A DNA stretch of 64,000 bases from Cristatella mucedo (taxonomy: Eukaryota; Bryozoa; Phylactolaemata; Cristatellidae), in contig WPIO01000021.1 in NCBI GenBank assembly GCA_009760855.2, forward strand, positions 4,782,501 to 4,846,500. Reading direction: 5' to 3'. Position numbers and translations under genes: made by a program. The notes beneath the pieces were generated by a model. That model was not told the DNA's origin. It did no database searches and was given only the letters and a program-made list of their open reading frames with translations. Positions 10,020 to 22,721 of the stretch are shown here, piece by piece (position 1 is the first letter of the stretch; each line of letters begins with the position of its first letter).

Positions 10020-11243
10020 TTAGATCATCTGGAGTACCTCTAAAATATGGAGTACCTCAGGGCTCCGTGCTAGGTCCGGTTCTTTTCACGGTTTATACTC
10101 TGCCTCTTGCTGTTGTGATTGCCAAGCACAATCAAGGCTTTCACTTCTTTGCGGATGACACTCGGTTGTACCTTTGCTTTGATCCCTCCCAGCCTTCGAG
10201 CACCTCAAATTCTCTCAACTCGCTTGCTGCATGCATTGATGACATCCGCACATGGATGGCAGCAAATTTTATAAAACTAAACGATGATAAAACTAACTTA
10301 CTAGTTATGGGCAAACCCACTGTGATTCAGAGATTGGAAAGGCTGACTCTCAAAATGGGTTCTGCCAGCATATCTCCAGTTCAATCAGCTCGAAATCTAG
10401 GTGTCATATTCTAAAGCGACCTTTTGTTAGACGACCATATCAGCTCCACAGTCAAATCTGCCTATTTTCAGCTTCATAACATTGCTAAAATTCGGGCTTG
10501 TTTAGATAAGGCTACCACGTCCAAGTTGGTCCATGCATTCGTGACATCCCGTCTTGACTTCTGCAACTCACTGCTTACTGGCCTACCAGCATGTGCGATC
10601 AGTCGATTGCAGCTGGTGCAAAACTCCGCAGCTAGGCTTGTCTGTCGTGAGCCTCGCAGTTGCCACATCACACCACTTCTCGCCGACCTGCACTGGCTAC
10701 CAGTCAAGCAACAGATTGACTTCAAGGTTTTGTCGCTCACTTGTAGGTCCCTTCATTCTATGGCTCCAGCCTATCTCTCAGATATACTACCCCATCAGGC
10801 CAAGCATCGTACCACCCGCTTTTCGGAGTCCAACAGTCTAGAAATACCTCGTACAAACCTTAACTCCTTTGGAGACCGTGCATTTAGTTCGTATGCTCCC
10901 AAAGCCTGGAACTCCCTCCCGACCTGCGTCAGAACATGCCCCGACCTGACCACATTTAAAAGGAACTTAAAAACACACCTATTTAGGACAGCATTTAGTG
11001 GGTCCCTGTGATTCGTCCTTGATGTGCTTATGCGTGCTGACACTGTGCATGCTGCCACTAACCACATTTGCATGCTGACCCTGTGCATGTCACCCCTAAC
11101 CATGTTATTCATTTTGTTTGTTTTTCAAGCATGATTTTACTTACCATTCAATTGCATTTCACTTTGCAGCAAATGTAAAGCACCTAGAAAGAGATTAAGT
11201 TCTCTGAGGGCGCTTTATCAAGTGCATTATTATTATCATTATT
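10020..11243 (+). mobile_element. LINE family L-B, best-preserved copy (5'-truncated)
   Basis: From YGVPQGSVLGPVLF (10046) to GSL stop (11009-11011) there is one frame, interrupted only by a TAA at 10412-10414. It includes an intact FADDTRLYL catalytic box, RTWMAANFIKLNDDKTN, ARNLGVIF, LVQNSAARLV, LHWLPVKQQIDFKVL and FKRNLKTHLFRTAFSGS. These are typical of CR1/L2-like LINEs. The upstream endonuclease and most RT fingers are missing. The 3' UTR ends with the L-B stem and an ATT-type tail (11226-11243). Confidence 0.9.
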
Positions 11244-12759
11244 CAGCTGCCTTGCGATTTCCTAGTTTGAATTGCCATCTCACCAAGAGCGACATCAAAA
11301 CCGCTATTCTATCTCCATAAAGTTGTGCAACTTGAGGAATGTTATAGTCGCTTAGCATGCTCCAATATGGCACGGGCGGGCTCTTACAGGTCAAGGAGGC
11401 ATCTTGGTATCTTAGCTCATCATTTGCTGAGGCACCGTCTGCGACAAAATGGACCAAAATAGGTTGTGCTGGATGGTCTCCAAGAAAGGCGTGAAATAGT
11501 CGTGCATGCGTGCCTCCCTCTTCTGTTTATGTGGGAACCATTGACTTGGTTTACTAGGGAATGCTGTTACTCCTCAAGACAAACTTACCAATCTGTGATT
11601 GAGGTCAAATTGTATTGTCGGTTTGTTACAATTTAATTAATAGTGTAGTGAACTGGCTTACTTTAATATCGGTATGAGCAACAACCGAACTGAGATCGAT
11701 ACACCTGGTGCATAGAAACGCTTGGTCAGTTGTGTGCATGCGCATCTACATTTATTTTTTCATTAATGTACTCATTTACACCTGCATATATAGATGCATG
11801 CTTGTGCATGCTGATGTGCCTTGGAGCAAGTATGTACGTGTGTATGAATGCGTGAGTACACGTGAATGAGTGTGTATGAGTGTGGCTGTGTGTCTATGTA
11901 TGTGTGTGCTCGTGTGTGCTTGAGTGTGCGAAAGATGTGCATGCACATGTCCGTTTTCTGTGGTTCGGCCCGTCTTCTTGCTGCTTCTGGTTGCCATGCT
12001 GGACCATGAACAACCATCAGTGGTTATATACATGCATTAGGGTACTTAGTCACTCCTCGAAAATCCGTTTACCGGACTAATAGTTACCTGTTGGTTGTGC
12101 ATTGCTTCAATGGCCTCGTTTTGCTGTTTTCATAACGGTATGACCGGTCTTGACTAAGATACTGCATTTGCTTTGGTCTACCCTTTTCAAGTCGGGAATC
12201 CCTTGCATAGATTAGATGGGAAGTCGACTGCAACCTGCAGACTATTAAGCCGTGCTCCTCTTACTTCGTGCACTCATTAGTGCTAGCAAGGATAGCATTC
12301 GCATTTCGCGCGCACATCAAAGCTCTGTTGCCTCCATTGCTGCAAATGCTCACAGCAGTGCAGCCGTGCCAAGCCGGAAAGGCGGCACCAGATGGGGCTA
12401 TGAAGCACCTGCACTTACAATTGATTTCCTGGTACCCAACGCTGCAACGTTAATGAAGACCGAAATTGCCAGGTTGCATGGAGCATGAGAATATTCTTAA
12501 ATGCAGAGCCAGTGGCAGTTGTGCAATGGCTGAAGTGCAGTTGCGAAGAGTCATAAATGCACGTAAGCTGTGCCCTAGCTACTGTTGTGCGTGCCATGTG
12601 AAAAGTAACTAGATACCATTTCAGATGTGTGATGATCTTCTCTGATGTTGTATAGAGTACACAATGCTAGGAAACTTTGTGTTGGCAATTCTGCCATGTC
12701 CAGAGCAATGTGGACTATTGCAGAGCCATCAAGTAAGACTTCCTTCTGAGTGGAATCAA

Positions 12760-13618
12760 AACTTCTAACACTGAATGACGAAACAAGCTACTAGTTATGG
12801 GAAAAACCTAATATTACTCAGAAATTTGGCAGCCTAACCTTCAAAATGAGCTCAGCCAGCATTTATCCTGTAGCATCTGCATGCGATCTGGTTGTCTGGC
12901 TCTAAAGCTGACCTTTCTCGAGATGACTACATCACCTCCACAATCAAGTCTGCATACTTTCAGCTCCGCACCAACGCAAAACTTCGGGGCTGCCTACAAA
13001 GCACTGCTTGCAAAGAAGCAACAACATAGTTGGTCTATACAGCTCCTGCATACGGTCAAGACTTCTATAACTTACTACTTGCTCATCTTCCTGCCTATAC
13101 TATAGCTTACAGCTGGTGAAAAACTATGCTGCTAGGCTTGTCTTTCGTGTACGTGCAGTTGCCACATCATTACACCGCCAATCATCGACTGCACTGGCTC
13201 CCAATCAAGCAGCAGCATCTCGACTTCAAGGCTCTGTCACTCAACCTTTAGATTCTTTCACTCTCTAGTTCAAGCCTACCTATACAAAATACTTCCTAAT
13301 TAGGCTTCTCATAATCGTACATTCGCTTTTCTGAGTCGAGTCGTATACCTGTGGCTTTAACTAACCTAAAATCCTCCGGAGACCTCAACTGACATCATGG
13401 CATCCCCTGACTTGACAATATTTGTATAGAAACCAAAATGCCCACATGCTCTCTCCTCATTGCATTTGCTGCTTCCTTGTGAATCGTCCTTTGTGTATTG
13501 TGTATGCTAATGCTGCCAATGACCGATTGAGCTTACTTTCTCTCCGGCAATGTCAAGTGCCAAAACCTATAGTTAGCTCTCTTCGGGTGCAGTACAGTTT
13601 TTAATACGATTATTATTA
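12760..13618 (+). mobile_element. LINE L-B, old degraded copy
   Basis: Nucleotide blocks match the copy at 10.0 kb in order (CTAGTTATGGG, CCTCCACAATCAAGTCTGC, AGCTGGTGAAAAACTATGC, and a tail near 13600 ending ATTATTATTACG). Many indels; no usable ORF. Confidence 0.75.
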
Positions 13619-14028
13619 CGGAATTGTGGGCTGCTGGCATCATTACAAGTCTGCTTCTTCACGCACGTATGCAGGCAATCAAGACTGTATCGTGTTCTCT
13701 GATTAAAACTATTGCTAGTTAGTAGTTCCGCCTCGAACTCTCTATGCTACAAGCCAAACTCTCCACGACAAACAGACATACACTCATATGCTACTGAGCT
13801 GTATTTTTCCATGGTCACAATGCATCGTAGCAGGTATCTTGCATGCTTGCTGTTGCAAAGTAGCTTGAAGATGGTTGCATTATTGACTGACAAGAGATAC
13901 TGGTGTCCAGTACTCGTCGGTAAAGTATATATTAATTAATGCTGGCCTTCTGATTATGTGGGAACTGCTTCCCCTCCCTTCATCCAGACTTGGTCACCCA
14001 GCTCTGCATCTCTAAGTTGGCACGTATA

Positions 14029-14031
<3 letters not shown>

Positions 14032-14068
<37 letters not shown>

Positions 14069-14205
14069 TGTGTGTGTGTCTGTAATGTGTGTGTGCGTGT
14101 GTGTGTTTGTGTTGTGTGTGTGTGTGTGTTAGTGTTGTGCGTGTATGTGTGTGTGCGCGTGTGTGTGTGAGCATGCGTTTGCATCTGTGTGTGTGTGTGT
14201 CTGAA
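14032..14205. repeat. (TG)n imperfect microsatellite
   Basis: About 170 bp of GT/TG with CG and TT interruptions, ending about 130 bp before the exon 3 acceptor. Confidence 0.95.
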
Positions 14206-14336
14206 GGCTGTTCCTTGGTTATTTTTCCTGCAGCCTCGGTAAGCACTCAGCCCTATCACATGTGTGTCCGTTTGTTGTCAGTTTGTGCCATCCTCAATAA
14301 ATTGCCAATCATCTTTTTTTGGTTTGTTTAGGACAG

Positions 14337-14440
14337 ACCTCTCACGACAGTATGTAACCAAAAAGAGTGAACTTGAATTGAGGCAAATTGAGCTCGATCG
14401 CCTGGCTCAGGACTTCGAGACAAAAATAAGGCAAAAAGAG
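14337..14440 (+). CDS. Coiled-coil protein gene, exon 3 (residues 111-145)
   Basis: It enters in phase 1 and leaves in phase 0 before GTACTG. The split codon made with exon 2 is Asp, followed by LSRQYVTKKSELELRQ and, at the end, FETKIRQKE, a regular charged helix with hydrophobic residues spaced 3-4 apart. Two acceptors compete: TTTAG ending at 14331 and GACAG ending at 14336. Only the second keeps the frame from exon 2. A (TG)n tract ends about 130 bp upstream. The intron just after the donor carries a short tandem duplication of TACTGTTTTCAG. Confidence 0.8.
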
Positions 14441-14885
14441 GTACTGTTTTCAGTACTGTTACTGTTTTCAGTACTGCTCCATCGGCAGTGGTATGCGCAA
14501 GTCCGACAAACAGGAAGGCTTGTCGTGTTGCGACTATTCATGTGGCAGTGTTAGATCCTGTCCCTGCCTGAGGACACTTTAGCACAGCAGACAACACTTT
14601 GGTATAGCACAACGCATTTCTGCTGAATTTCCTTCTGCCACCGAGCTACATCAGCTATGCTCGATAAAAGCTGTCTTTTCGGAAACTGTGGCTTTACATT
14701 GCCAAGGTGCCCTCAATATCTCGTTTGAGATTGGTCTCTCGTGTTGCTCAGCAAAAAAAATGCATTTACATAGCACAATTAACCGCTATTGGTGCATAAG
14801 GCCACAGGTATTTGACTTGTTCGAATACGTCAGCAATAACTCATGCTCAAAAGGTGATGCTTGCAGAGTTTGAATCTGAAGTGAT

Positions 14886-15478
14886 TGTAATGTAATGTAT
14901 CTCCATCTGTAACTCCACAAAGTCAAAAAGACTAGGTGGGTGTTACGCAGGAGAGTTTTGTGTAGTGCACTCACAGCCTATGCTGCTTTCGGTACGCATT
15001 TGGTAGCCGACAGACTTTGTCTCATGCAACAAAGAGAAAGTAGGAAGCGTAGCAGAGTCAGGAGAGCAGTTGAGGTAGTGATTAGCATGGAAGTGGCAGC
15101 TCAGGACCTCTGAAAAGGATGAGCCATAGTCGGCATCAGGAAATTAGTTGTCGTTGCGTAGGAATTGTGGAAGCGAGTTCCGCAGCCTAGGACTTGCAGA
15201 GCTAAAGCTTCTGTCGCCAACGGTCTTTAAGGGGGGATGGAGCAGCTAATTTATTGTCTACACAGGACCTGAGGGCGCAAAGAGGCTGAAACTGGTGTAG
15301 CAGTTCAGCTAGGTACGAAGGCGCCAAGCTTTGGCAGGCCTTGTGGGTCTGCGTAAGACCTTTGCTCTGTATCCGTCGATCAACCGGCACCAATCCTAGC
15401 TCTTTTAGCAAAGGAGACACGTGCTCACACCGCTGGGACTTGGAGACTAGCCTTGCAGCCATATTCATATGCCTACTA
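14886..15478 (-). mobile_element. LINE L-A 3' end, antisense
   Basis: On the + strand it opens with the reverse of the L-A tail (GTAATGTAATGTATCTCC), then the hairpin, 3' UTR and C-terminal ORF. The - strand encodes MNMAARLVSKSQRCEHVSPL, LKELGLVPVDRRIQSK and YLAELLHQFQPLCALRS. It is 5'-truncated at about 15478. Confidence 0.85.
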
Positions 15479-15664
15479 TCTAAAGGAAACTTCATGGAAA
15501 ACTGTGTGAATTGATGTCTTTCTCAACCTTCTAACCCACTCCTTTCTCTCTACCTGTCTTGGTCTCTGGGTCTCTCTCGTGGACTTGCAGTGACACTTGT
15601 ATACGTGCCTGCACATGTATGTATACACTCATGAATGCACTAATAGACGTAGTACATAGCTCAA

Positions 15665-15766
<102 letters not shown>

Positions 15767-16084
15767 CACATTCAAATATTTAGTCATTTGGCTGAGCGAG
15801 CTTGTAACATTAGTTTTTCCTGCATAAAAGATGGGCGATTAGTTAAGGTGATTGCAAGGGGACTCATCCAGCTGCCAACCAGTAACAGCACCTCAGTCTC
15901 CAATGCCTCATTTGATTGTGACTCTGGTTTTGGTTTACTGTATTCAGTTCTCCGTCACGAAATCATCTGCTTCTGGACCATTCAAGTCCTCCATTTAAAA
16001 TATAAGCTTAGATAGCCCCATACTAAGTGCTGAAGTGCTGCTGTCTGGCAAAGTCAACACCTAACCTAGTGATCCTTGTGATGA

Positions 16085-16470
16085 TCTACCAGATCTTTCT
16101 CTAGGTTGTTCGTCAGTAAGATTGGTATGATCAGAGGGCCCACAATCAAGGTAACATCCTTTCTAGACTCCTCACCCTCAGTTCCTTGATTTACCCCAAT
16201 GTCGACCTTCAAGCCTGACACTCGTGACCTCTTGTAATTCATCTCTCATTCTAAGATGATTACCAGCCTTCTATACCCAAGATCCACTCATATCCTTCTG
16301 AAATATATTGATTTGCTGTCGCCCTGCATAACTAACATGATCAAAATGTCCTTTGCCTCAGGTCTTACCCTCAGCATTCGTCAAAAAAGCTGTTATTTGG
16401 CCACTTGTTAAGAAGTCGATGCTAGACCAAGAGAACTTGAGTATTCATATCAGAGACACTGTAATAAGTG
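16085..16470 (+). mobile_element. LINE L-B, degraded segment upstream of the RT core
   Basis: In shifting frames it resembles the LINE segment before the RT core: LLKYIDLLSPCITNMIKMSF near 16290-16350 and KKAVIWPLVKKSMLDQENLS near 16385-16445. The latter is like the usual P-L-L-K-K-x-x-L-D-x-x-x-L-S block. It may belong to the same old insertion as 17560-18850. Confidence 0.7.
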
Positions 16471-16573
16471 GTGGCTCATCAGCTAAATTCTTATAGCAAA
16501 ACGTATATCTTATAGCAAACTTATAGCTAAACTTCAAACCCTGCACGCATATTCTAGTTAGGTTTCAAAGTGT

Positions 16574-16601
16574 AGGGTTTAGGTTTAGGTTTAGGTTTAG
16601 T
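16574..16601 (+). repeat. Short telomere-like run (GTTTAG)n
   Basis: About four copies of GTTTAG following GTAGG. Too short to imply a former chromosome end. Confidence 0.7.
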
Positions 16602-17559
16602 TGATCACTCCGCAGAGTCAGCACTGCTTCGAGAGTACACCTACTATCTCTATGATGCTGTCTCAAGTAGATTGTCTTTGCTATTTCTGCTGGATAGTGG
16701 TGCGAAGGTTTTTAATTTATTTTAAGATACATTTTAAAATGTCTTAAAATACGTCCATATTTCCAGAGCATGTTGATGGATTTTTTCAGTAAAATTATTG
16801 CTTAAAGCAGACACTACTGCTGGCTTCCATTAGTCCGGCCATTCTGTCCTCACACTTAGAAAAGTGCAGCCCAGTGTGATTGAAAGCGATCTAGGACCGT
16901 GTCCAAGTGCCCAAGTCATTCTCTTGCACAGGAGTGGAAGAATCGGCAGGACAGGAGACTTGAAATGCGATCAAGCTCAGTGCAAGCATTGTCAAAAATT
17001 GCTTACGTGGACGGCAGCACCATTTGTTCCAAGATGCTCGTCCTCGTACACAGCTATCCTGCTAGCACAGTAGGAGGCGAAATGAATCACAAGACGAACA
17101 ATCGAGTGCGATCAAAGCAGTGCGAGCGTCTTGGTCAAGGGAAGTGTGAAAATCAAATCACCATCGCGTTTACCTCTTCTCAGCTCAAGCGAGTTCTTGC
17201 TGAGAAGCACATGTTCGCATATACGTACCGACTTTTGGCTGCCACCGGTTCCATCGAATGGAAAATATGCCCTAGAGAAACTGCGGCAGCTTGAAGAGGA
17301 GAAAGAGAAGGGCGAGGAGAAAGGAAATGACGAGGAGGAAGGAAGTGACAGCGCGGCCACATCCAGGATCAATTCCAGTTTGCTGAAGAGCCAGGAAACA
17401 TTCCGGATCAGTATTTGGGGGTGCGACATTGAAGGAGATTATCATAGAAAAAGGCAACATCTCACTTGAATAAAAATCATTTTTAAATATTTTAAAATTT
17501 ATTTTGAGATGCCGGCAATACCTCCCCCTCCCCCGCGAATAAAAAACGAAACACTACTG

Positions 17560-18850
17560 CTGGATCATTCGGCAGAGTTTGGTACCATTGATCACCGAGA
17601 CCTTCTTGAGCCCCCCCCCCCCGTCATCTCGTCTTAGTATCACTGGCACGGCATAGCAATAGTTAAGATCCTACCTCACGGGAAGATCTCAGAAAATGTA
17701 TGTGAACGGACAGTGGTCATCCAAGGAGCCTCCAAAGAATGGGATACCCTAGGGTTCTGTGCACAGTCTGCTTCTTTGCATAGTATATACTCTCCCTCTC
17801 ACCGATATAATCGTCTAGCACAATCTAGTATTTCATTGTTATGCAGGTAACAAACAGCTATACCTAATCGGTGATCTCTTACTGCTTTTGCATTTTTTGA
17901 ACTCGCTCAACTCTCTTGCAGCATGTGTGCTGGCCTTCACACTTGGATGACCGTGAACTTTCTCAACGTGAATAATGATAAAAACCAACTTATTAGTAAT
18001 GGGAAAACCGAGCATTACTTAGAAAGTTGATAACCTAGCCCTAAAATGGGCTCGGCCCACATATTTTCTTTAGCATCTGAAGTAGTCCAGGTGTTCTGTT
18101 TCAAAGTTAAGTTCCAAGTGACGACCACACCATCTCGACAGTCAAGTCTGCCTACTTTCAGCTATGCACTATAGCAAAAGTTCTGGCCTGATTAGACCAG
18201 GATACCATTGCCAAACTGGTCCATACCGTCCCTCCATACCTTTACTTGACATCCTTTCTTTGCTTTTGTACCTCACTACTCGAGATCCCTACCCGTGCAC
18301 TAAGACGCTTACAGCTGGTGCTAAACTCTGCAGCTATGCTTCTCTGTCGTGCATGTCACAGCTGCCACGTTACACCACTTTTCACAGACCTGCAATGACT
18401 CCCCATCAAGGAATAGATTGACCAAGTTTTGTCAATCACTTTTATGTTCTTCCCTTATCTTACTTCAGCCTGCCTATTTGATATACTTTTCGATCAGCCA
18501 AGGCATGGTATCACCAGCCCTTGTGACTCAAGACGTTTTGCTGTGTCTTTTATTAACCTCAAGTCCTTTGGAGACCGCGCCTTTAGTTCGTAAACTCCCA
18601 AAGTCTGGAACTCACTCCCGAGTGACGTCCCCTGACCACATTTAAAAATAAACTAAAATTCATGCGTTTCTCACAGCATTTGCTGCATCTTTGTCAATTG
18701 TTCCTTGTGCTAATGCATGCTGCTGCTATGTATTATAGCACAAACCAGTTAACATGCTTCATTTCTATCATATGTAAAGTGCCTAGAATGATATGCATTT
18801 ATTTCTCCTCAGGTGATAATCAATATATTATCATCTGTATTGTTATTAAA
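17560..18850 (+). mobile_element. LINE L-B, degraded RT region to tail
   Basis: It begins with a block like FGTIDHRDLLE (about 17577-17610), the counterpart of AFDTIDHDVLL, then matches the 10-kb copy through LITVEND-less RT remnants. Later blocks include TTGATAACCTAGCCCTAAA, CTTACAGCTGGTGCTAAAC and CAAAGTCTGGAACTCACTCC. The tail AAAGTGCCTAGAATGATAT ends near 18850. Many frameshifts. Confidence 0.75.
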
Positions 18851-19029
18851 TATGATGACTTTAAGTCTTGTTGATTTCGTCTAATTCTGGAACAAGAATC
18901 TTCACTTACCTCATCAGTTCTTGTATATCTTATTAAGCTTTTTTCTCGTTCCCTTGTCTGCTTAATTTTTTTCTCTTCGTGACCATACAATGCCTAGCAG
19001 ATTTCTTACAGATATATTTCACTTTGCAA

Positions 19030-19270
19030 TCGCACTGCTGCCGGTCAGACAGTACCTCTTGCCTACTAGCAAGTTGCAACCCCCTAACCATACTTGCGTG
19101 CTGACCCAGTACTTGTCACCCCTGACCATGTTATTCGTGCTGTTAATTGAGCATGCTACCACTAACCACTCAATCGTGCTTCCTTTGCAGCAAATGTTAA
19201 GTGCCTAGAAAGATATTGAATTTTCTGAGGGCACTAAATCAAACGTATTATAATTATTATTATATATTAT
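19030..19270 (+). mobile_element. LINE L-B 3' UTR fragment
   Basis: Matches the end of the L-B copy at 11.0-11.24 kb: CACCCCTGACCATGTTATTC, then GCAGCAAATGTTAAGTGCC, AGAAAGATATTGAATTTTCT and an ATTATT tail. Confidence 0.8.
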
Positions 19271-20610
19271 ATAAACTTGCATAGCGTTCTTTTATTCGTG
19301 CTGGTGTCCGATTGGCCGGCAATCTGTGAGAGACTATCTGAATGGCATTGCATCTGCATTCCTTGATGGCTTTATGAATGGCCGGCACGTACGCCTGCCT
19401 TTTTCGAGCTTTCTTTCTACCATTCTCGAGCTCACGCTTTCGCTTGCAGTCATGAGCAGCAACCGGTTATTGTTATCTTTCTGCTGGACCTTATATTGAT
19501 AGCTAAATTGTGCTTCCACTGTTCGCCCTATCTCAATGTGCATCTAATTGTTGAAATATCCGAGACTCATCTGGACCCTAATCTTTTCGTGGCCATTTCC
19601 CCTTCAATCTCTCCTTTGTCTCCCCTGCACGAGTGCTCTCTTTGGTGGCAATGACACGGTATTCCCTCTGGCACATCCTCCTTTGTTCGCAGCGAATGCG
19701 ATAGTTTAATCAGGTGTCCTTTTCATTCAGTGCTGCCTGAAGGCTCCTCCATGCACGATTGCCTCGCCCTGCGGTGGCGGTACAGGATGCAAACCTAGGG
19801 CTAGGCAGCCACTCCTTTCGGCAGATGATGTGTCAGAAAGTCCTGCCTCTATCTCATAGGCTGTCTGCATCTGCTCAGCTTTCTAATCGCCACCAAGCTA
19901 CGCTTCAGACAAGAACGGAACACCAACCCATGCATACACTCACACACAAGCACACACTCACACGTGTGTGTATTGCCAATCGCCTCTGTGCCACGCTGCT
20001 GACAGCAACAGATGATTAATGCGTGTGCGCACACACATATGTCCCCACAAATGCTCTTTCATGAATGCGCGCACACGAATGAACGTGCATGCTCACACGC
20101 ATACATACTGTGTACTGTTTTAATGTACACACCAGAGCAGACAAGGTCGTCGATGTGCTTCCACGATAGGTCTTTTATAGTCACTTGCTGTTTTATATCA
20201 GAGGATCAGCTGTACCGTGCCTTTACTCTTCCTCTGATATTGCCGGTAACTCGTGTCCGCATTCTAGGTGTTGCAGAGCTGTTAATGATTTTCTATGTGC
20301 TTAATGCACTCTATAAATGCACTTGTTTCTTATCCTATTTGCCTGTTTAATGCATCCAGAAAGTTGAAGAATACTTCGATGATAAGTCATTTTCAAAGCC
20401 TAACGGCACGCAGGCTTTTATCTGGTGCCCTTTTTGGTTCTGTCTTTCTCCGCTGGTCCCGAGAGAATTTGTGAGAGCAATTCTTGAAGCCTGCTGTCGA
20501 TCGCTTGGTTCTGTGTTTGTTAGTCGTGCACGCATGCCCATGATAGATAAATAGATGGAGTAGGCCTCTGGACGATGCTTGAAGGCTTTGCACATTTACA
20601 ATCTCCCCAG

Positions 20611-20708
20611 GAAGAGCAGCTGAAGCTGAAGCATGATCTCGCTGAGCTCGCCATCCAGCTCAACATGGAGGCCCAGAAAGGCAGGGAAACAAAGGCTGGC
20701 TTTAGCGA
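20611..20708 (+). CDS. Coiled-coil protein gene, exon 4 (residues 146-177)
   Basis: A consensus acceptor ATCTCCCCAG and donor GTAAGT bound the exon; entry is phase 0 and exit phase 2. It encodes EEQLKLKHDLAELAIQLN and then MEAQKGRETKAGFS. The first half has clear Leu/Ile heptad spacing. The split codon with exon 5 becomes Glu. Exon 3 ends in phase 0, so the two join without shift and continue the helix. Confidence 0.85.
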
Positions 20709-21217
20709 GTAAGTCACTGCTGCCTCTCTGCCCTATGCTGCCGTGCACCGTCGATGAGTAGCTTCGTCGCACAGCCCACTCCTGCCCTTTAACCCTCACT
20801 TTAACTGAAAGCATGGAGCACATTGCTGCTTTTCTGGTTTGACCCGAGAGGCAGTGGATATGCATCCACAGACGTTGTGTTCGTCCACGTGCAATTCAGC
20901 AGCAGCTCTAGATGGTCTGCTGATGTGCCCAGATTGGCTCAACCATAGTTGCTAACATCGCCTGCCTTATAGAATTCTCTACTAAACTTGTCGTAAAGTA
21001 AAACGTGGATGTTAAGAGAGCATGCTGGTGCATGCTAGTTGTTCCTGCTACTGTGGCAAGCAGTTAATGGAGCAAGCCTCTCTAGGCAATTGAAGTGCGC
21101 CCGGGACAATTTAGACCGCAAGAACTCGTCGGCATCAGGACTTAGTTTTTTTACAGACCAAAATCCTGCACAAGGGAGCTGGGGGCCAACTCAGCTAGGC
21201 GAACATGCTGAGAATCC

Positions 21218-21436
<219 letters not shown>

Positions 21437-22189
21437 ATCTCACATCTCTGTGCTCGACCACTTGATACACCTTACACTGCCAAGGCAGCTCTGTGCAGTG
21501 ACTCGACCGTGTTGTCGTTGCAACGTTCTCAAGTTGCTGCTTAGCGATTGTAGGCTTCCACTTTGCAAGATGCCAGGAAGCAGTGTCCTCCTTTGTATAA
21601 CTTGACAATCGTTACTCTGGAAGCGGCCGTGCTGGCCAACCTTCTGGCTAAACTGTAGCAGCTACAGTACTACAGTGCTACAAGTCTGGGTCGCTGGGGA
21701 GCTCCCCTAAACGACAACTGTTGGTAGTCTTCTTAAGCACCGAGGTTGGTTAGCCTTCTCTATGCAGCCAAGACGAGTTGTTCAGTGCGTCCTGTCACAC
21801 TGCGGTCTAAATTCTTGGGTTGACGTCGTCTGGTGTTGGCCGGTGCTTTTCTTCTAAGAAAACAGTCCGAGATAGTGCATGCGGTCAAGATCTGAAGTCT
21901 ATCAGTTAGTACTTAATGTGCTAAATAATATTTAATTGTGCTTAATTCGGCATGCGATACCGAAATGCAGAGCATCATAGTGTGCACTGCACCAATTCTT
22001 TAGAGAAGGGTTTACTCTGGCCAACGGTCATAGCAAAAGAGAGAATTGTGCGATGGGTACACGCGGTTTGCTGTTAACTGGCTACCTTCACATCTCGCAG
22101 CTCTGAACTCACAGGTCCTGCTTTTACTCGACGTTATTTTGTGTTACAAGGCATCACGATTATATTGCTTACGTATATTCGCCGTACAG

Positions 22190-22631
22190 TGAGATAGAGA
22201 TGTAGAGAGGTAGAGAGTTGAAGAGGAGATGTGGAGAGAAATGTTGAGAGACAGACATACAGTCGGGCAGATAGAGACATTGACATAAGAACAGTAGAAA
22301 CAAATAGAGCATGCAGGACAGACAAATGCAGAGAAATGGAGTACACAGAGAGTGGAGTGGGTGAGAGGCAACAGAGAGTGAGGGGCACAGTAAGAAAGAT
22401 AAACAGAAACACAGAGAGAGAAGTAATGAGAGACGGAGGAAGAGAGAATGAAACAACAAGAGAGCAAGACAAATAGATGGGGACAGGCAGAAATAAAGAA
22501 AGAGACATAGGGAAGAAACACAGAGAAAGATAAACAGAAAGGAAAGAAATACGCCGAGAGATAGACAGTGAGAGAGAGAAAAGAGAGACAGAGAGAGACA
22601 GACAGAGAGAGAGAGAGAGAGACAGAGAGAC

Positions 22632-22721
<90 letters not shown>

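Larger units (their letters stand above)
5470..14336 (+). other. Intron 2 (8,867 bp)
   Basis: GTGAGC donor. It holds the 6.2-kb hairpin, a pyrimidine block at 7.4-8.05 kb, the Tc1 fossil, two L-B copies and a (TG)n tract near the acceptor. The stretches 5470-6230, 6301-7430, 8050-9284 and 11244-12759 show nothing I can name. Confidence 0.7.
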
